Notes: generated by a model not told the origin, from the letters alone. A stretch of 64,000 nt of DNA from Actinacidiphila oryziradicis (GCF_005047355.1 NZ_SUMC01000029.1:62001-126000), one strand, 5' to 3'; positions 50,438 through 59,091 are shown, counted from the stretch's first letter. Numbers and translations are program-made.

Positions 50438-51229
50438 TTGTTCTACGGCGCGATGAAGATATCGCTCGGCAATGCTCTCAAGGTCACGTTCCGCCCGTGG
50501 GTGGAAGGTCTGGAGAACATCCCGGCGGAGGGGCCTGCGATCCTGGCGAGCAACCATCTGTCCTTCTCGGACTCGTTCTTCCTGCCGGCGGTGCTGGACC
50601 GCAAGGTCACTTTCATCGCCAAGGCGGAGTACTTCACCTCGCCCGGTGTGAAGGGCAAGCTCACCGCTGCCTTCTTCAAGGGCGTCGGCCAGCTGCCGGT
50701 GGACCGCTCGGGCGGGCGTGGTGCCGGCGAGGCGGCGGTCCGGAGCGGCATCCAAGTGCTGGAGCGCGGTGAGCTCTTCGGTATCTACCCGGAGGGCACC
50801 CGTTCGCCCGACGGCCGGCTCTACCGGGGCAAGCCGGGGGGCCTGGCACGGGTCGCGCTGGCCAGCGGTGCGCCGGTGATCCCGGTCGCGATGATCGATA
50901 CGGAGAAGGTGCAGCCGGTCGGCAAGGTCATGCCGAGTATCTCGGTGCGGCCGGGTATCCGGATCGGCAAGCCGCTGGACTTCGCCCGCTACATGGGCAT
51001 GGAGAGCGACCGCTTCATCCTGCGTTCGGTGACCGACGAGGTGATGTACGCGATCATGAAGCTCTCCGGACAGGAGTACGTGGACATCTACGCGACCGCC
51101 GCCAAGCGGCAGATCGCCGATGCGGCCAAGAACGAGTCGCTCACGGGCCAGAACGAACAGAATGGCCGGAGCGGCCAGGCCGACGAGCAGGACCAGCAGG
51201 ACCAGACCGAGGGGCGGCCCGGGTCATAG
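50438..51229 (+). CDS. 1-acyl-sn-glycerol-3-phosphate acyltransferase (PlsC family)
   Basis: A 263-residue acyltransferase that makes phosphatidic acid from lysophosphatidic acid. The signatures are SNHLSFSD (H40, D45) and IYPEGTRSPDG (about 117-125), then RVALASGAPVIPVAM. After about residue 225 it has a low-complexity, Gln/Asn/Gly-rich tail (NEQNGRSGQADEQDQQDQ). The TTG at 50438 is used because AGGAGG (50425-50430) is correctly spaced for it. The histidine kinase gene starts 40 bp later on the same strand. Confidence 0.9.
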   Translation: MFYGAMKISLGNALKVTFRPWVEGLENIPAEGPAILASNHLSFSDSFFLPAVLDRKVTFIAKAEYFTSPGVKGKLTAAFFKGVGQLPVDRSGGRGAGEAAVRSGIQVLERGELFGIYPEGTRSPDGRLYRGKPGGLARVALASGAPVIPVAMIDTEKVQPVGKVMPSISVRPGIRIGKPLDFARYMGMESDRFILRSVTDEVMYAIMKLSGQEYVDIYATAAKRQIADAAKNESLTGQNEQNGRSGQADEQDQQDQTEGRPGS

Positions 51230-51268
51230 CGGCCGGTTGATCCGGCTGATCCGGCGGGGGAGGGGCAT

Positions 51269-51547
51269 ATGGCAAGACAACCACGTGTCGTGCGCATGTC
51301 GGTCGAGTAGCCGCTGTGGCGCGCGGTCACCGCGTACCGGCTGGTCACGCTCCTCTACGCGACCGGCCAGTACGCCGTCGCCTACAACAAGTTCAAGCAC
51401 CCGCTCGGCGCCGCGGCCTACCTCGCGTTCCTCGCCCTTTGGACGCTCCTCACCCTCGGCCACGTCGGTTCCGCCGAGCGCTGCACCAAGCGTTTCCTCG
51501 CCGCCGACCTCACCGTCGCCCTCGCCGGCATCCTCCTCACCCCCGTC
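51269..51547 (+). pseudogene. 5' part of the macS-like kinase gene, interrupted by an amber codon
   Basis: A strong ribosome site (GGGGGAGGGG, 51255-51264) precedes an ATG at 51269. The frame reads 13 codons (to MSVE), then TAG at 51308-51310, then continues open as PLWRAVTAYRLVTLLY and further hydrophobic helices straight into the kinase frame at 51548. A single C-to-T change (CAG to TAG) would explain this. Either the gene lost its membrane domain, the codon is suppressed, or the base is a sequencing error. Confidence 0.75.
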
Positions 51548-52528
51548 GTGGACACCCACCAGCGGATCATCGAGGGCGCCACCACCCTCCCCTCCATATG
51601 GACGGCAGGCTCCGTCCTCGCCTTCGCCGTCAAGGGCGGCTGGCGCCCCGCCGCCGTCGCCTCCACGCTCGTCGGCATCGCCGACCTGATCGAACGCGGC
51701 GCTTTCTCCCGCGAGACCATTCATAACGTCGTGCTGGTCTGGATCGCCAGCATCGCCATCGGCTACGTGGTCGAGGTCGCCCGCGCCAGCGAGCGCGTCC
51801 TCGCCCGCGCGCTGCAGATCGAGGCGGCGACCCGGGAGCGCGAACGCCTCGCCCGCGACATCCACGACAGCGTGCTCCAGGTCCTCGCCATGGTCCAGCG
51901 GCGCGGCGCAGAGATAGGCGGCGAGGCCGAAGCCCTCGGCCGCATGGCCGGGGAGCAGGAAGTGGCCCTGCGCTCCCTCGTGTCCGACAGCCCCGTCCCC
52001 GACCCGCGGCGCCCTGACGAAGCGGCCGCCGTCCGCCGGGGCCGTCTGCTGGCCGGCCTGCGGTCCGGCGCGGGCACCTCCGCCTTAGAGGCCGCCGAGG
52101 CCGAGGACTCGGCCGGGGCATCCGGTCCGGCCGATCTGCGGCCGCTGCTCACGGCCTACGGCAGCGCCCAGGTGACCGTCTCGGCTCCGGCCACCCCCGT
52201 ACTCGTGAGCCCGCACGCCGCGGGCGAGATCGCCGCCGCCGTCGGCGCCGCCCTCGACAACGTGACCAGGCATGTCGGCGACGCCGCCCACGCCTGGGTC
52301 CTCCTGGAGGACGACCCCGACGCCATCCTGGTCAGCGTCCGCGACGACGGCCCCGGCATCCCTGACGGCCGGCTCGCCGACGCCGAACGGGAAGGGCGGC
52401 TCGGCGTCGCCCAGTCCATCCGCGGCCGCCTCCGGGACCTCGGCGGCACCGCCGAACTGATCTCCGTGCCGGGGCAGGGCGCCGAAGTAGAACTCAGAGT
52501 CCCGCGCGACGGAGGAGCAGCCCGGTGA
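51548..52528 (+). CDS. macS: Sensor histidine kinase, MacS-like (uninterrupted portion)
   Basis: The open part of a HisKA_3-class kinase, 326 residues from GTG 51548. It contains membrane segments (SVLAFAVKGGW, VVLVWIASIAIGYVVEV), the phospho-acceptor motif RDIHDSVLQVLAM (His codon 51863-51865), and an ATPase domain (DDGPGIPDG, GRLGVAQSIRGRL). In context and sequence it matches the MacS kinase of Streptomyces (with MacR). The upstream N-terminal helices are in frame but cut off by an amber codon at 51308, so a full-length sensor is made only with readthrough. Its stop overlaps the regulator start (GTGA). Confidence 0.85.
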   Translation: MDTHQRIIEGATTLPSIWTAGSVLAFAVKGGWRPAAVASTLVGIADLIERGAFSRETIHNVVLVWIASIAIGYVVEVARASERVLARALQIEAATRERERLARDIHDSVLQVLAMVQRRGAEIGGEAEALGRMAGEQEVALRSLVSDSPVPDPRRPDEAAAVRRGRLLAGLRSGAGTSALEAAEAEDSAGASGPADLRPLLTAYGSAQVTVSAPATPVLVSPHAAGEIAAAVGAALDNVTRHVGDAAHAWVLLEDDPDAILVSVRDDGPGIPDGRLADAEREGRLGVAQSIRGRLRDLGGTAELISVPGQGAEVELRVPRDGGAAR

Positions 52529-53181
52529 AGGTAAAGGTCATGGTGGTCGACGACCACCCCATGTGGCGCGACGCGGTCGCCCGCGACCTCGAAGAGGCCG
52601 GTTTCGACATAGTCGCCACCGCCGGTGACGGCCCCGAAGCCGTCCGCCGCGCCCGCGCCGCCGCCCCCCAGGTCCTTGTCCTGGACCTCAACCTCCCCGG
52701 TCTCTCCGGCGTCCAGGTCTGCAAGGCCGTCATGGGCGACAACCCGGCGCTGCGCGTCCTCGTCCTTTCCGCCAGCGGCGAGCACGAGGACGTCCTCGAA
52801 GCCGTCAAGTCCGGCGCCACCGGGTACCTCCTGAAGTCCGCCGGCCGCGAGGAGCTCGTCGACGCGGTCCGCAGCACCGCCGCCGGCGACCCCGTCTTCA
52901 CCCCGGGCCTCGCCGGCCTCGTCCTCGGCGAATACCGCCGCCTCGCCTCCGATCCGGCCCCCGCCGTGCCCAACGGGCCCCAGGCACCCAGCCTCACCGA
53001 CCGCGAGACCGAAGTCCTGCGCCTCGTCGCCAAAGGCCTGAGCTACAAGCAGATCGCCGAACGCCTCGTCATCTCCCACCGCACCGTCCAGAACCACGTC
53101 CAGAACACCCTCGGCAAGCTACAGCTCCACAACCGCGTCGAGCTTGTCCGCTACGCGATAGAGCAAGGCCTGGACGACTGA
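52525..53181 (+). CDS. macR: Response regulator, MacR-like (NarL family)
   Basis: A 218-residue regulator with acidic pair D9/D10, phospho-acceptor D54 (VLVLDLNLPG), Lys in YLLKSAG and a C-terminal LuxR HTH (LTDRETEVLRLVAKGLSYKQIAERL to TVQNHVQNTLGKL). It is the cognate partner of the preceding kinase through a GTGA overlap. In S. coelicolor MacRS is reported to affect morphology and actinorhodin. The HTH is intact here even though the kinase gene has an amber codon. Confidence 0.92.
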   Translation: MKVKVMVVDDHPMWRDAVARDLEEAGFDIVATAGDGPEAVRRARAAAPQVLVLDLNLPGLSGVQVCKAVMGDNPALRVLVLSASGEHEDVLEAVKSGATGYLLKSAGREELVDAVRSTAAGDPVFTPGLAGLVLGEYRRLASDPAPAVPNGPQAPSLTDRETEVLRLVAKGLSYKQIAERLVISHRTVQNHVQNTLGKLQLHNRVELVRYAIEQGLDD

Positions 53182-53442
53182 GAGGCCGCACGAACGCTGC
53201 GGCGGGAGTTGCGGCGTCCGATGTCAACTCGGCTCGTCGGCCGGTGCCCCGGTTCGGCCCGCGCCGGCCGTCCCTGCCTCCCGCTCCGCCAAGTTCCGCC
53301 CCCTGCCGCGCCTTCGCCACCGATCGGTGAGCGGACCCGCGTGTGACGGCACCCGGACGGGACAAGGACCGCCCCCGATCGGGTGAAGTGTGGATCCCAA
53401 CTCCCGGCGCATTCAAAGGAAACAGCCGTCCGGCCGGTCACG

Positions 53443-53466
53443 TGTGACCTGGATCACGGCTAGCGT
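53443..53466 (+). promoter_or_regulatory. Crp-like site overlapping the pfkA promoter
   Basis: TGTGACCTGGATCACG (53443-53458) fits the Crp half-site pattern GTGA-N6-TCAC exactly. It lies directly before TAGCGT (53461-53466), a -10 box, with ATG at 53510. A site this close to -10 would more likely repress than activate. The rest of the 328-bp gap (53182-53442) holds no recognisable gene. Confidence 0.6.
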
Positions 53467-53509
53467 TGCCGTTGGTGAAATCCGTCAATGTCGACGAAAG
53501 GAAGATTCC

Positions 53510-54538
53510 ATGCGGGTCGGAGTGCTGACCGGCGGCGGGGACTGCCCCGGGCTCAACGCAGTCATCCGCGGCATCGTCCGCAAGGGTGTCCAGGAGTATG
53601 GCTACGACTTCGTCGGTTTCAGGGACGGCTGGCGCGGCCCTCTGGAGGGCGACACCGTTCCTCTCGACATCCCCGCCGTCCGCGGGATCCTGCCGCGCGG
53701 CGGCACCATCCTCGGATCGTCGCGCACCAATCCGATCAAGGCGGAGAACGGGATCCGCCGGGTCAAGGAGAACCTCGCCAAGTACGAGGTCGACGCGCTC
53801 ATCGCGATCGGCGGCGAGGACACCCTCGGCGTCGCGACCGCCCTCGCCGACCAGTACGGCATCAAGTGCGTCGGCGTGCCGAAGACCATCGACAACGACC
53901 TCGCCTCCACCGACTACACCTTCGGCTTCGACACCGCCGTCAATATCGCCACCGAGGCCATCGACCGGCTGCACACCACCGCCGAGTCGCACATGCGCGT
54001 CCTCGTCGTCGAGGTCATGGGCCGCCACGCCGGCTGGATCGCTCTGCACTCGGGTCTCGCGGGCGGCGCCAACGTCATCCTCATCCCCGAGCAGCGCTTC
54101 GACGTCGACCAGGTCTGCGCCTGGGTGGAGAGCCGCTTCAAGATCCGCTACGCGCCCATCGTCGTCATCGCCGAGGGCGCCATGCCCAAGGACGGCGACC
54201 TGGTGCTCAAGGACGGCACCCTGGACTCCTTCGGCCACGTACGCCTCTCCGGCGTCGGCGAATGGCTGGCCAAGGAGATCGAGCGGCGCACCGGCAAGGA
54301 GGCCCGCACAACGGTCCTCGGCCACGTCCAGCGCGGTGGCACCCCCAGCGCGTTCGACCGCTGGCTCGCCACCCGGTTCGGCCTGCACGCGATCGACGCC
54401 GTACGCGATCAGGACTGGGGCAAGATGGTCGCGCTGCGCGGTACGGACATCGTGAGGGTGCCGCTCGCCGAGGCGACAGCTCATATCAAAACGGTCGATC
54501 CGAAGCTCTACGCCGAGGCGGGGGTCTTCTTCGGGTAA
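53510..54538 (+). CDS. pfkA: 6-phosphofructokinase (PFK-A family; possible PPi type)
   Basis: A 342-residue phosphofructokinase. The motifs are TGGGDCPGLNAVIRG, GGEDTLG (101-107), PKTIDNDLASTDYTFG (catalytic Asp128), MGRHAGWIAL and GHVQRGGTPSAFDR. D104 and K125 (E. coli positions 104 and 124) are the residues linked to use of pyrophosphate rather than ATP, where ATP enzymes carry Gly104. The length matches the actinomycete PFK group containing both types. The ATG at 53510 follows GAAAGGAAG. A Crp-like site overlaps the promoter. Confidence 0.92.
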   Translation: MRVGVLTGGGDCPGLNAVIRGIVRKGVQEYGYDFVGFRDGWRGPLEGDTVPLDIPAVRGILPRGGTILGSSRTNPIKAENGIRRVKENLAKYEVDALIAIGGEDTLGVATALADQYGIKCVGVPKTIDNDLASTDYTFGFDTAVNIATEAIDRLHTTAESHMRVLVVEVMGRHAGWIALHSGLAGGANVILIPEQRFDVDQVCAWVESRFKIRYAPIVVIAEGAMPKDGDLVLKDGTLDSFGHVRLSGVGEWLAKEIERRTGKEARTTVLGHVQRGGTPSAFDRWLATRFGLHAIDAVRDQDWGKMVALRGTDIVRVPLAEATAHIKTVDPKLYAEAGVFFG

Positions 54539-54669
54539 ACACAACGTTTCCTGAGCGCCAGCACAGCTTTCCCTGCTTGCCATCGGAGATCAGGCGGCCG
54601 TACATTCCCTGCACCCGGCTTGTCCGGCCGCTTCGTAATCCCCCCATGAGCAGCTGAGGAGCGCCCGGC

Positions 54670-55353
54670 ATGACGGGTGTACTGGCGGTCGCAGGCGGCA
54701 CCGCATCCGGCAAGTCCACCCTTGCCGAGGCACTGTCGCTGCACCACCCCGAGACCATCCAATTGGTACATATCGACGACTTCTACGTGCCCTCGCACGA
54801 CCCGCGAGAAGGTGTGTGGACGGTCAGCGCGAACGGCTGCCCGGTGCTCGACTGGAACCATCCCGGCTCCATCGACCAGGCGGCGGTAGCGACCGCGATC
54901 GACGCGGCCGTCCGCTCCGGCGTCCGGCTGGTCGTCGTCGAGGGCCTCTTCGCGCTGACCCTCCCCGCGGTCGCGAGCCGGGCGACCTGGCGGGTGTACG
55001 TCGACACCCCCGACGACGTACGCCTCGCACGCAAGATCCTGCGCAAGATCGAGGTGCAGCGGCAGGACCCGCGCCTGTCGCTGCTCAACTACCTGGCCTC
55101 CGGGCGCCAGCGTCACGCGGAGTACGTGGCCCCCTCCCGGGACCGGGCGGACCTCGTCGTGGACGGGACGGCGGAGGAACGCGAGATGCTCGCCGACGTC
55201 ATGCGGCTGGTCGGACCGGTCCTGGCCGACCCGGTCCCGCAGGCGTCCCCCCGCGCGCGCGGCCGGGGCCAGGCGACGGCCGCGCTCGGCCTAAGCGCGT
55301 GGCCTGCGTCCGGCCTGGGGCCCCGGCTACAGACCAGCCCGTCCGGCGTCTGA
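54670..55353 (+). CDS. Uridine-kinase-like P-loop kinase
   Basis: A 227-residue P-loop kinase of the uridine kinase/phosphoribulokinase superfamily. It has AVAGGTASGKSTLAEAL (Walker A, about residue 8), VHIDDFYVP, PVLDWNHPGSID and VVVEGLFALTLP, then DVRLARKILRKIEVQRQDPR (lid). It probably phosphorylates a nucleoside or similar small molecule. The C-terminal 30 residues are Ala/Gly/Pro-rich and probably disordered. GAGGAG lies ten bases before the ATG. Confidence 0.86.
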   Translation: MTGVLAVAGGTASGKSTLAEALSLHHPETIQLVHIDDFYVPSHDPREGVWTVSANGCPVLDWNHPGSIDQAAVATAIDAAVRSGVRLVVVEGLFALTLPAVASRATWRVYVDTPDDVRLARKILRKIEVQRQDPRLSLLNYLASGRQRHAEYVAPSRDRADLVVDGTAEEREMLADVMRLVGPVLADPVPQASPRARGRGQATAALGLSAWPASGLGPRLQTSPSGV

Positions 55354-55362
55354 GGACCTGGG

Positions 55363-55395
55363 GCTTCCCCCACGCCCGACGGGCGTGGGGGAAGC
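55363..55395. terminator. Bidirectional hairpin terminator
   Basis: A perfect 15-bp stem (GCTTCCCCCACGCCC, 55363-55377, with 55381-55395) around GAC, between the convergent kinase and anthranilate synthase genes. Confidence 0.88.
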
Positions 55396-55404
55396 GCCGC
55401 AGGC

Positions 55405-57333
55405 TCAGCCGACGGTCACGGTCGCCAGCAGCTCCGCTGCGATCGCGGTGCCGTTCAGTGTCAGCACCGACTCCGGATGGAACTGGACACCCGCGAAGCC
55501 CGGCCCGCGCATCGCGTGCACATCGCCCGTCGCGCGGTCGCGGCTGAGCTCGACGCGGTGCATGGCCAGCTCCTCCGCGCTCGCGTCGTCGCAGCGCGCC
55601 GTGAACGAGTTGTAGAAGCCGACGACCTCCTCACGCCCGAACAGGTCGACCGCCAGCTGCGCCCCCTGGAACGGCTGGTCCTTCCGTACGATGTCCAGCC
55701 CCAGCTGGGCCGCGATCAGCTCCTGGCCGAGGCACACGCCCAGCAGCCCGTGCCGGTGCTCCCGCATCAGTTCGGCGGTGAGTGCCCGCAGGAAGGCCAT
55801 CTTCGGGTCGGCCGGGTCCGCCGGGTCGCCCGGTCCGGGGCCGAGCACCACCGGGCCCTGGTGCGCCAGCACCGCCGCGCGCAGCCCCGGCTCGTCGTAC
55901 CGCCGTACGGTCACCTCCAGGCCGGACGAGCGCAGCACATGGGCCAGCATCGCCGTGAAGGTGTCCTCCGCGTCCACCACCAGGGCGTGCCCGTCCAGTC
56001 CCCGCTCCTGCGGCGCCGCCGTCCGCATCCGCAGCCAGAACGGCGCCAGGTTCGCCCGCCGAGCGTCCAGCGCCGCCCGCACCCGGATGTCGTCCGCCAG
56101 CCGTGGCCCGGGCGCCCTCGCATCCCGTACGGGGGCGGTCCGCACCCCCAGCGCGGTCAGTACCCCGGCCGCCTTCGCGTGCGTCTCGGCGACCTCCGCG
56201 TACGGGTCCGAGTGCCGTACGAGGGTGGCGCCGACGCCGACCCGCAGCCGCCCCCCGGCGGAGATGTCCGCCGTACGGATCAGGATCGGCGAGTCCAGCG
56301 TCTGCGCCCCGCCCGCGTCGCGCCCGATGAGTGCCAGCGCCCCCGCGTAGTACCCCCGCCCCCCGGGTTCGTACCGCTCGATCACCCGGCAGGCGTTCTG
56401 CACGGGCGAGCCGGTGACGGTCGCCGCGAACATGGTCTCCCGGAGCACCTCCCGGACGTCCATGGTGCTGCGGCCGCGCAGCTCGTACTCGGTGTGCGCG
56501 AGGTGGGACATCTCCTTGAGCCGGGGGCCGATGACCTGGCCGCCGAGGTCGCCGACGGTGCACATCATCTTCAGCTCCTCGTCGACCACCATGGTCAGCT
56601 CCTCCACCTCCTTCGCGTCACGCAAGAAGGCGAGCAGCCCCTCGGCATCCGGCCCGCTCGCCGGATAGCGGTACGTTCCGCTGATGGGGTTCATCACGAC
56701 CGTCCCCCCGGACATCCGCACATGCACCTCCGGGCTCGCCCCCACCAGCGTCCGCTCGGCCGTGTGCACCACGTACGTCCAGTAGGCCCCGCGTTCACCC
56801 ATCAGCAGCTTCCGGAACAGCGCCAGGGCGTCAGCCCGCCCGTACCCCTCGATCGTCCCCTGGAAGGTCCGCCGGATCACGAAATTCGCGCCCTCGCCGC
56901 GCCCGATCTCGTCCTTGATCACCCGCTCGACGATCCCGGCGTATGTCTCGTCGTCGACGTCGAAGGCCCCGTTCTCGACCCGCACGTCATGCGCGGGCAG
57001 TGCGTCCAGCACCTCGTCCAGGGGAAGCTCGTACGTCTCCTCGGGCCGCAGCACGGCCAGCGGCGTCCCGTCGTCGCGTACCTCGAAGCCCCGCTCCCTG
57101 ATCTGCCGGTACGGCACCAGCGCCAGCGCGTCCAGCGCTTCCGTCCCGCCGTCCGGGACCCCGGCCGGCAACTGGATGTCGGCCAGCCGCCCGGCCTCGG
57201 AGACCGGGCCGAGCAGCACTTCGACGGTGGCCGGGCCGGTGGCACGGCCGGGCGTACGGCGGCGGAGCAGCGCGAACGGTGGGCAGGCGGGGTCGAGGAG
57301 CCGCTCGACGAGAGCAGCTGCGGTGAGGTGCAT
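55405..57333 (-). CDS. trpEG: Anthranilate synthase, fused TrpE-TrpG
   Basis: A 642-residue fusion. The TrpE/chorismate-binding part (about 1-430) contains VMNPISGTYRYP, ELTMVVDEELKMMCTVGDLGGQVIGP and FAATVTGSPVQNACRVIERYE. The glutamine amidotransferase part (about 445-642) contains VVLGPGPGDP, LLGVCLGQELIAAQLG (catalytic Cys) and FHPESVLT. Chorismate plus glutamine gives anthranilate. The domain pattern also resembles PhzE-type ADIC synthases, but the trp leader peptide and attenuator upstream argue for tryptophan supply. It is convergent with the uridine-kinase-like gene. Confidence 0.92.
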   Translation of the reverse strand: MHLTAAALVERLLDPACPPFALLRRRTPGRATGPATVEVLLGPVSEAGRLADIQLPAGVPDGGTEALDALALVPYRQIRERGFEVRDDGTPLAVLRPEETYELPLDEVLDALPAHDVRVENGAFDVDDETYAGIVERVIKDEIGRGEGANFVIRRTFQGTIEGYGRADALALFRKLLMGERGAYWTYVVHTAERTLVGASPEVHVRMSGGTVVMNPISGTYRYPASGPDAEGLLAFLRDAKEVEELTMVVDEELKMMCTVGDLGGQVIGPRLKEMSHLAHTEYELRGRSTMDVREVLRETMFAATVTGSPVQNACRVIERYEPGGRGYYAGALALIGRDAGGAQTLDSPILIRTADISAGGRLRVGVGATLVRHSDPYAEVAETHAKAAGVLTALGVRTAPVRDARAPGPRLADDIRVRAALDARRANLAPFWLRMRTAAPQERGLDGHALVVDAEDTFTAMLAHVLRSSGLEVTVRRYDEPGLRAAVLAHQGPVVLGPGPGDPADPADPKMAFLRALTAELMREHRHGLLGVCLGQELIAAQLGLDIVRKDQPFQGAQLAVDLFGREEVVGFYNSFTARCDDASAEELAMHRVELSRDRATGDVHAMRGPGFAGVQFHPESVLTLNGTAIAAELLATVTVG

Positions 57334-57393
57334 GGCGGAGTCCTTCCGATCGACAGAATCGACAGAACGGGAGGAGCGGCCGCGAAAACACTG

Positions 57394-57416
57394 AAGGCCG
57401 CCCCTCGGGCGGCCTT
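57394..57416 (-). terminator. trp attenuator terminator
   Basis: A 10-bp perfect stem (57394-57403 with 57407-57416) lies between the leader peptide stop and the trpEG start. In the mRNA sense it is followed by a short U-rich run (CAGTGTTTTCG). It should form when the leader is translated without stalling. Confidence 0.8.
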
Positions 57417-57437
57417 GGCGTTGTCAGGAACGCGCAA

Positions 57438-57497
57438 TCAGTGGGCCGCCGGTTGGACGGTCCACCACCAGCACAGGTTGGTCTGCTGCGCGAACAT
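57438..57497 (-). CDS. trpL: trp operon leader peptide
   Basis: A 19-residue leader, MFAQQTNLCWWWTVQPAAH, with three consecutive Trp codons, starting at ATG 57495-57497 and ending 104 bp before trpEG. Ribosome stalling at the Trp codons when charged tRNA-Trp is scarce would favour an antiterminator over the hairpin at 57394-57416. The WWW pattern is the same as in known Streptomyces trp leaders. Confidence 0.92.
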   Translation of the reverse strand: MFAQQTNLCWWWTVQPAAH

Positions 57498-57608
57498 AGC
57501 TCGACCCTAACGCATCCCCGGCCTCACCCGTCCAGGCGCTCCGGCTTGCCCCGGCCCGGGCCGTGCCGCCCCATGGTGATCAGAAGCCCCACCAACAGAA
57601 GGACGACG

Positions 57609-58502
57609 GTGACCACACACATCCTCCGCCGGACGGCCATGGCCGCGTGCATTGCCGTGCTGCTGGCCTCCTCGGCCGTCAGCTCCGCCGGCACCCCGGC
57701 CGCCGCCGCCGACAGCGACATCGACACCGACAAACGCATCGCCACCGACTTCACCAACCTGGCCTACAACGAGAAGCGGCCACAACAGGCCGCCGACCGC
57801 TACCTCGCCCCCGGCCTCGTCCAGCACGACCCCGCCCTCGCCAACGGCGCCCGCCCCTGGGCCCGCGCCACCGCCTCCCGCCTGCGCCAGTACCCCCGCC
57901 TGCGGGAAACCGTCCTGCGCGCCCTCGCCCAGGACCACCTCGTCGTGCTCCACGTCCTCCAAAAGCGCACCCCCGCGGACCGCGGCACCGCCGCCTTCGA
58001 GGTCTACCGTCTCGACGCCGGCCGCATCGCCGAGCACTGGACCCTCAAGCAGACCGTCCCCGCCCGCTCCGCCAACGGCCACACCCTCACCGACGGCACC
58101 ACCGAAAGCCCCTGGACCCAGCCCGAATGGCTCCAGCACCACACCGACGACGCCCGCGATTTCACCGACCTCGTCTTCAACCAGGGCCGCGCCCAGGAAG
58201 CCGTCGGCAAATACCTCGCCCCGGATCTGGTCCAGCACGACCCGGACATCGGCGACGGACCCCAGGCCTACCTCGACTTCGCGCGAAGCCTCCCGGTCCG
58301 CAACAGCGGCGACCAGCTCCGGATCCAGCGCATCGTCGCCGACATGAAGTTCGTCTTCGTGCACAGCGTCATCCCCTCGCCCCGCGGCCCGGTAGCCATG
58401 GGCGACCTCTACCGGGTGGACTTCAACGGAAAATTCGCCGAGCACTGGAGCGTGATCCAGCAGATGCCGAAGCGCGCGGCGCGCGGCAACGCCCCGAACT
58501 GA
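57609..58502 (+). CDS. Secreted protein with two SnoaL-like (NTF2-fold) domains
   Basis: A 297-residue exported protein. The signal peptide (MAACIAVLLASSAVSSA) is followed by two tandem SnoaL-like domains: the first with FTNLAYNEKRPQQAADRYLAPGLVQHDP, the second with FTDLVFNQGRAQEAVGKYLAPDLVQHDP. They clearly arose by internal duplication. SnoaL-like domains include hydrolases, cyclases and non-enzymatic binders; the activity here is unknown. GTG 57609 with GAAGGA upstream is preferred over ATG 57573. It is divergent from the trp leader. Confidence 0.82.
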   Translation: MTTHILRRTAMAACIAVLLASSAVSSAGTPAAAADSDIDTDKRIATDFTNLAYNEKRPQQAADRYLAPGLVQHDPALANGARPWARATASRLRQYPRLRETVLRALAQDHLVVLHVLQKRTPADRGTAAFEVYRLDAGRIAEHWTLKQTVPARSANGHTLTDGTTESPWTQPEWLQHHTDDARDFTDLVFNQGRAQEAVGKYLAPDLVQHDPDIGDGPQAYLDFARSLPVRNSGDQLRIQRIVADMKFVFVHSVIPSPRGPVAMGDLYRVDFNGKFAEHWSVIQQMPKRAARGNAPN

Positions 58503-58587
58503 CCGCTGCCGCACCGGCCCGTCTCACAATCCGCTCTCAGCAAGCAGATCGGACCGACTGTCAGTGGTGCGTGGAAGCATGAACGCC

Positions 58588-59091
58588 ATGACAGCGCATG
58601 TGCGAATCGCACCCTGGGCGGACGGCGACCTCGACCTGCTGCGCCGCAAGAATGAGCCGGAGATGACCAAGTATCTGGGCGGCCCGGAAAGCGAGGAGAA
58701 GCTTCTCGCACGCCACGAGCGGTACCTCAACCTGAGCGGGCCGGGGGTGGGGCAGATGTTCAGCGTCGCCCTGCTGCCCGAGGGCGAAAAGGTCGGCAGC
58801 GTCGGGTACTGGGAGAAGGTCTGGCAGGACGAGTGGGTCTACGAGACCGGTTGGGGCGTCCTGCCGGAGTACCAGGGCCGGGGCATCGCGGCCGCCGCAG
58901 CGATAAGCCTCGTCGAGACCCTGCGCCCTGTACGGAAGCACCAGTGGCTGCATGCGTTCCCGTCGGTCGAACACCTCGCCTCAAATGCGATCTGCCGCAA
59001 GGCAGGCTTCTCGTTCGTCGCCGAGTGCGAGTTCGAGTACCCGAAGGGCACCGTCAAGCCGAGCAATGACTGGCGCTTCGACCTCGGCTGA
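58588..59091 (+). CDS. GNAT-family N-acetyltransferase
   Basis: A 167-residue acetyltransferase of the RimJ/RimL-like GNAT group, with WGVLPEYQGRGIAAAAAISLVETL (acetyl-CoA loop, about residues 86-109) and SNAICRKAGFSFVAECEFEYP near the end. The substrate is unknown. ATG 58588 is chosen because GGAAG (58573-58577) is correctly spaced for it; ATG 58579 and GTG 58564 are alternatives. Confidence 0.87.
   Translation: MTAHVRIAPWADGDLDLLRRKNEPEMTKYLGGPESEEKLLARHERYLNLSGPGVGQMFSVALLPEGEKVGSVGYWEKVWQDEWVYETGWGVLPEYQGRGIAAAAAISLVETLRPVRKHQWLHAFPSVEHLASNAICRKAGFSFVAECEFEYPKGTVKPSNDWRFDLG

Noticed and set aside
55477..57510. 677-residue plus-strand frame opposite trpEG
   Set aside because: It is a shadow frame opposite a fully recognised fusion enzyme.
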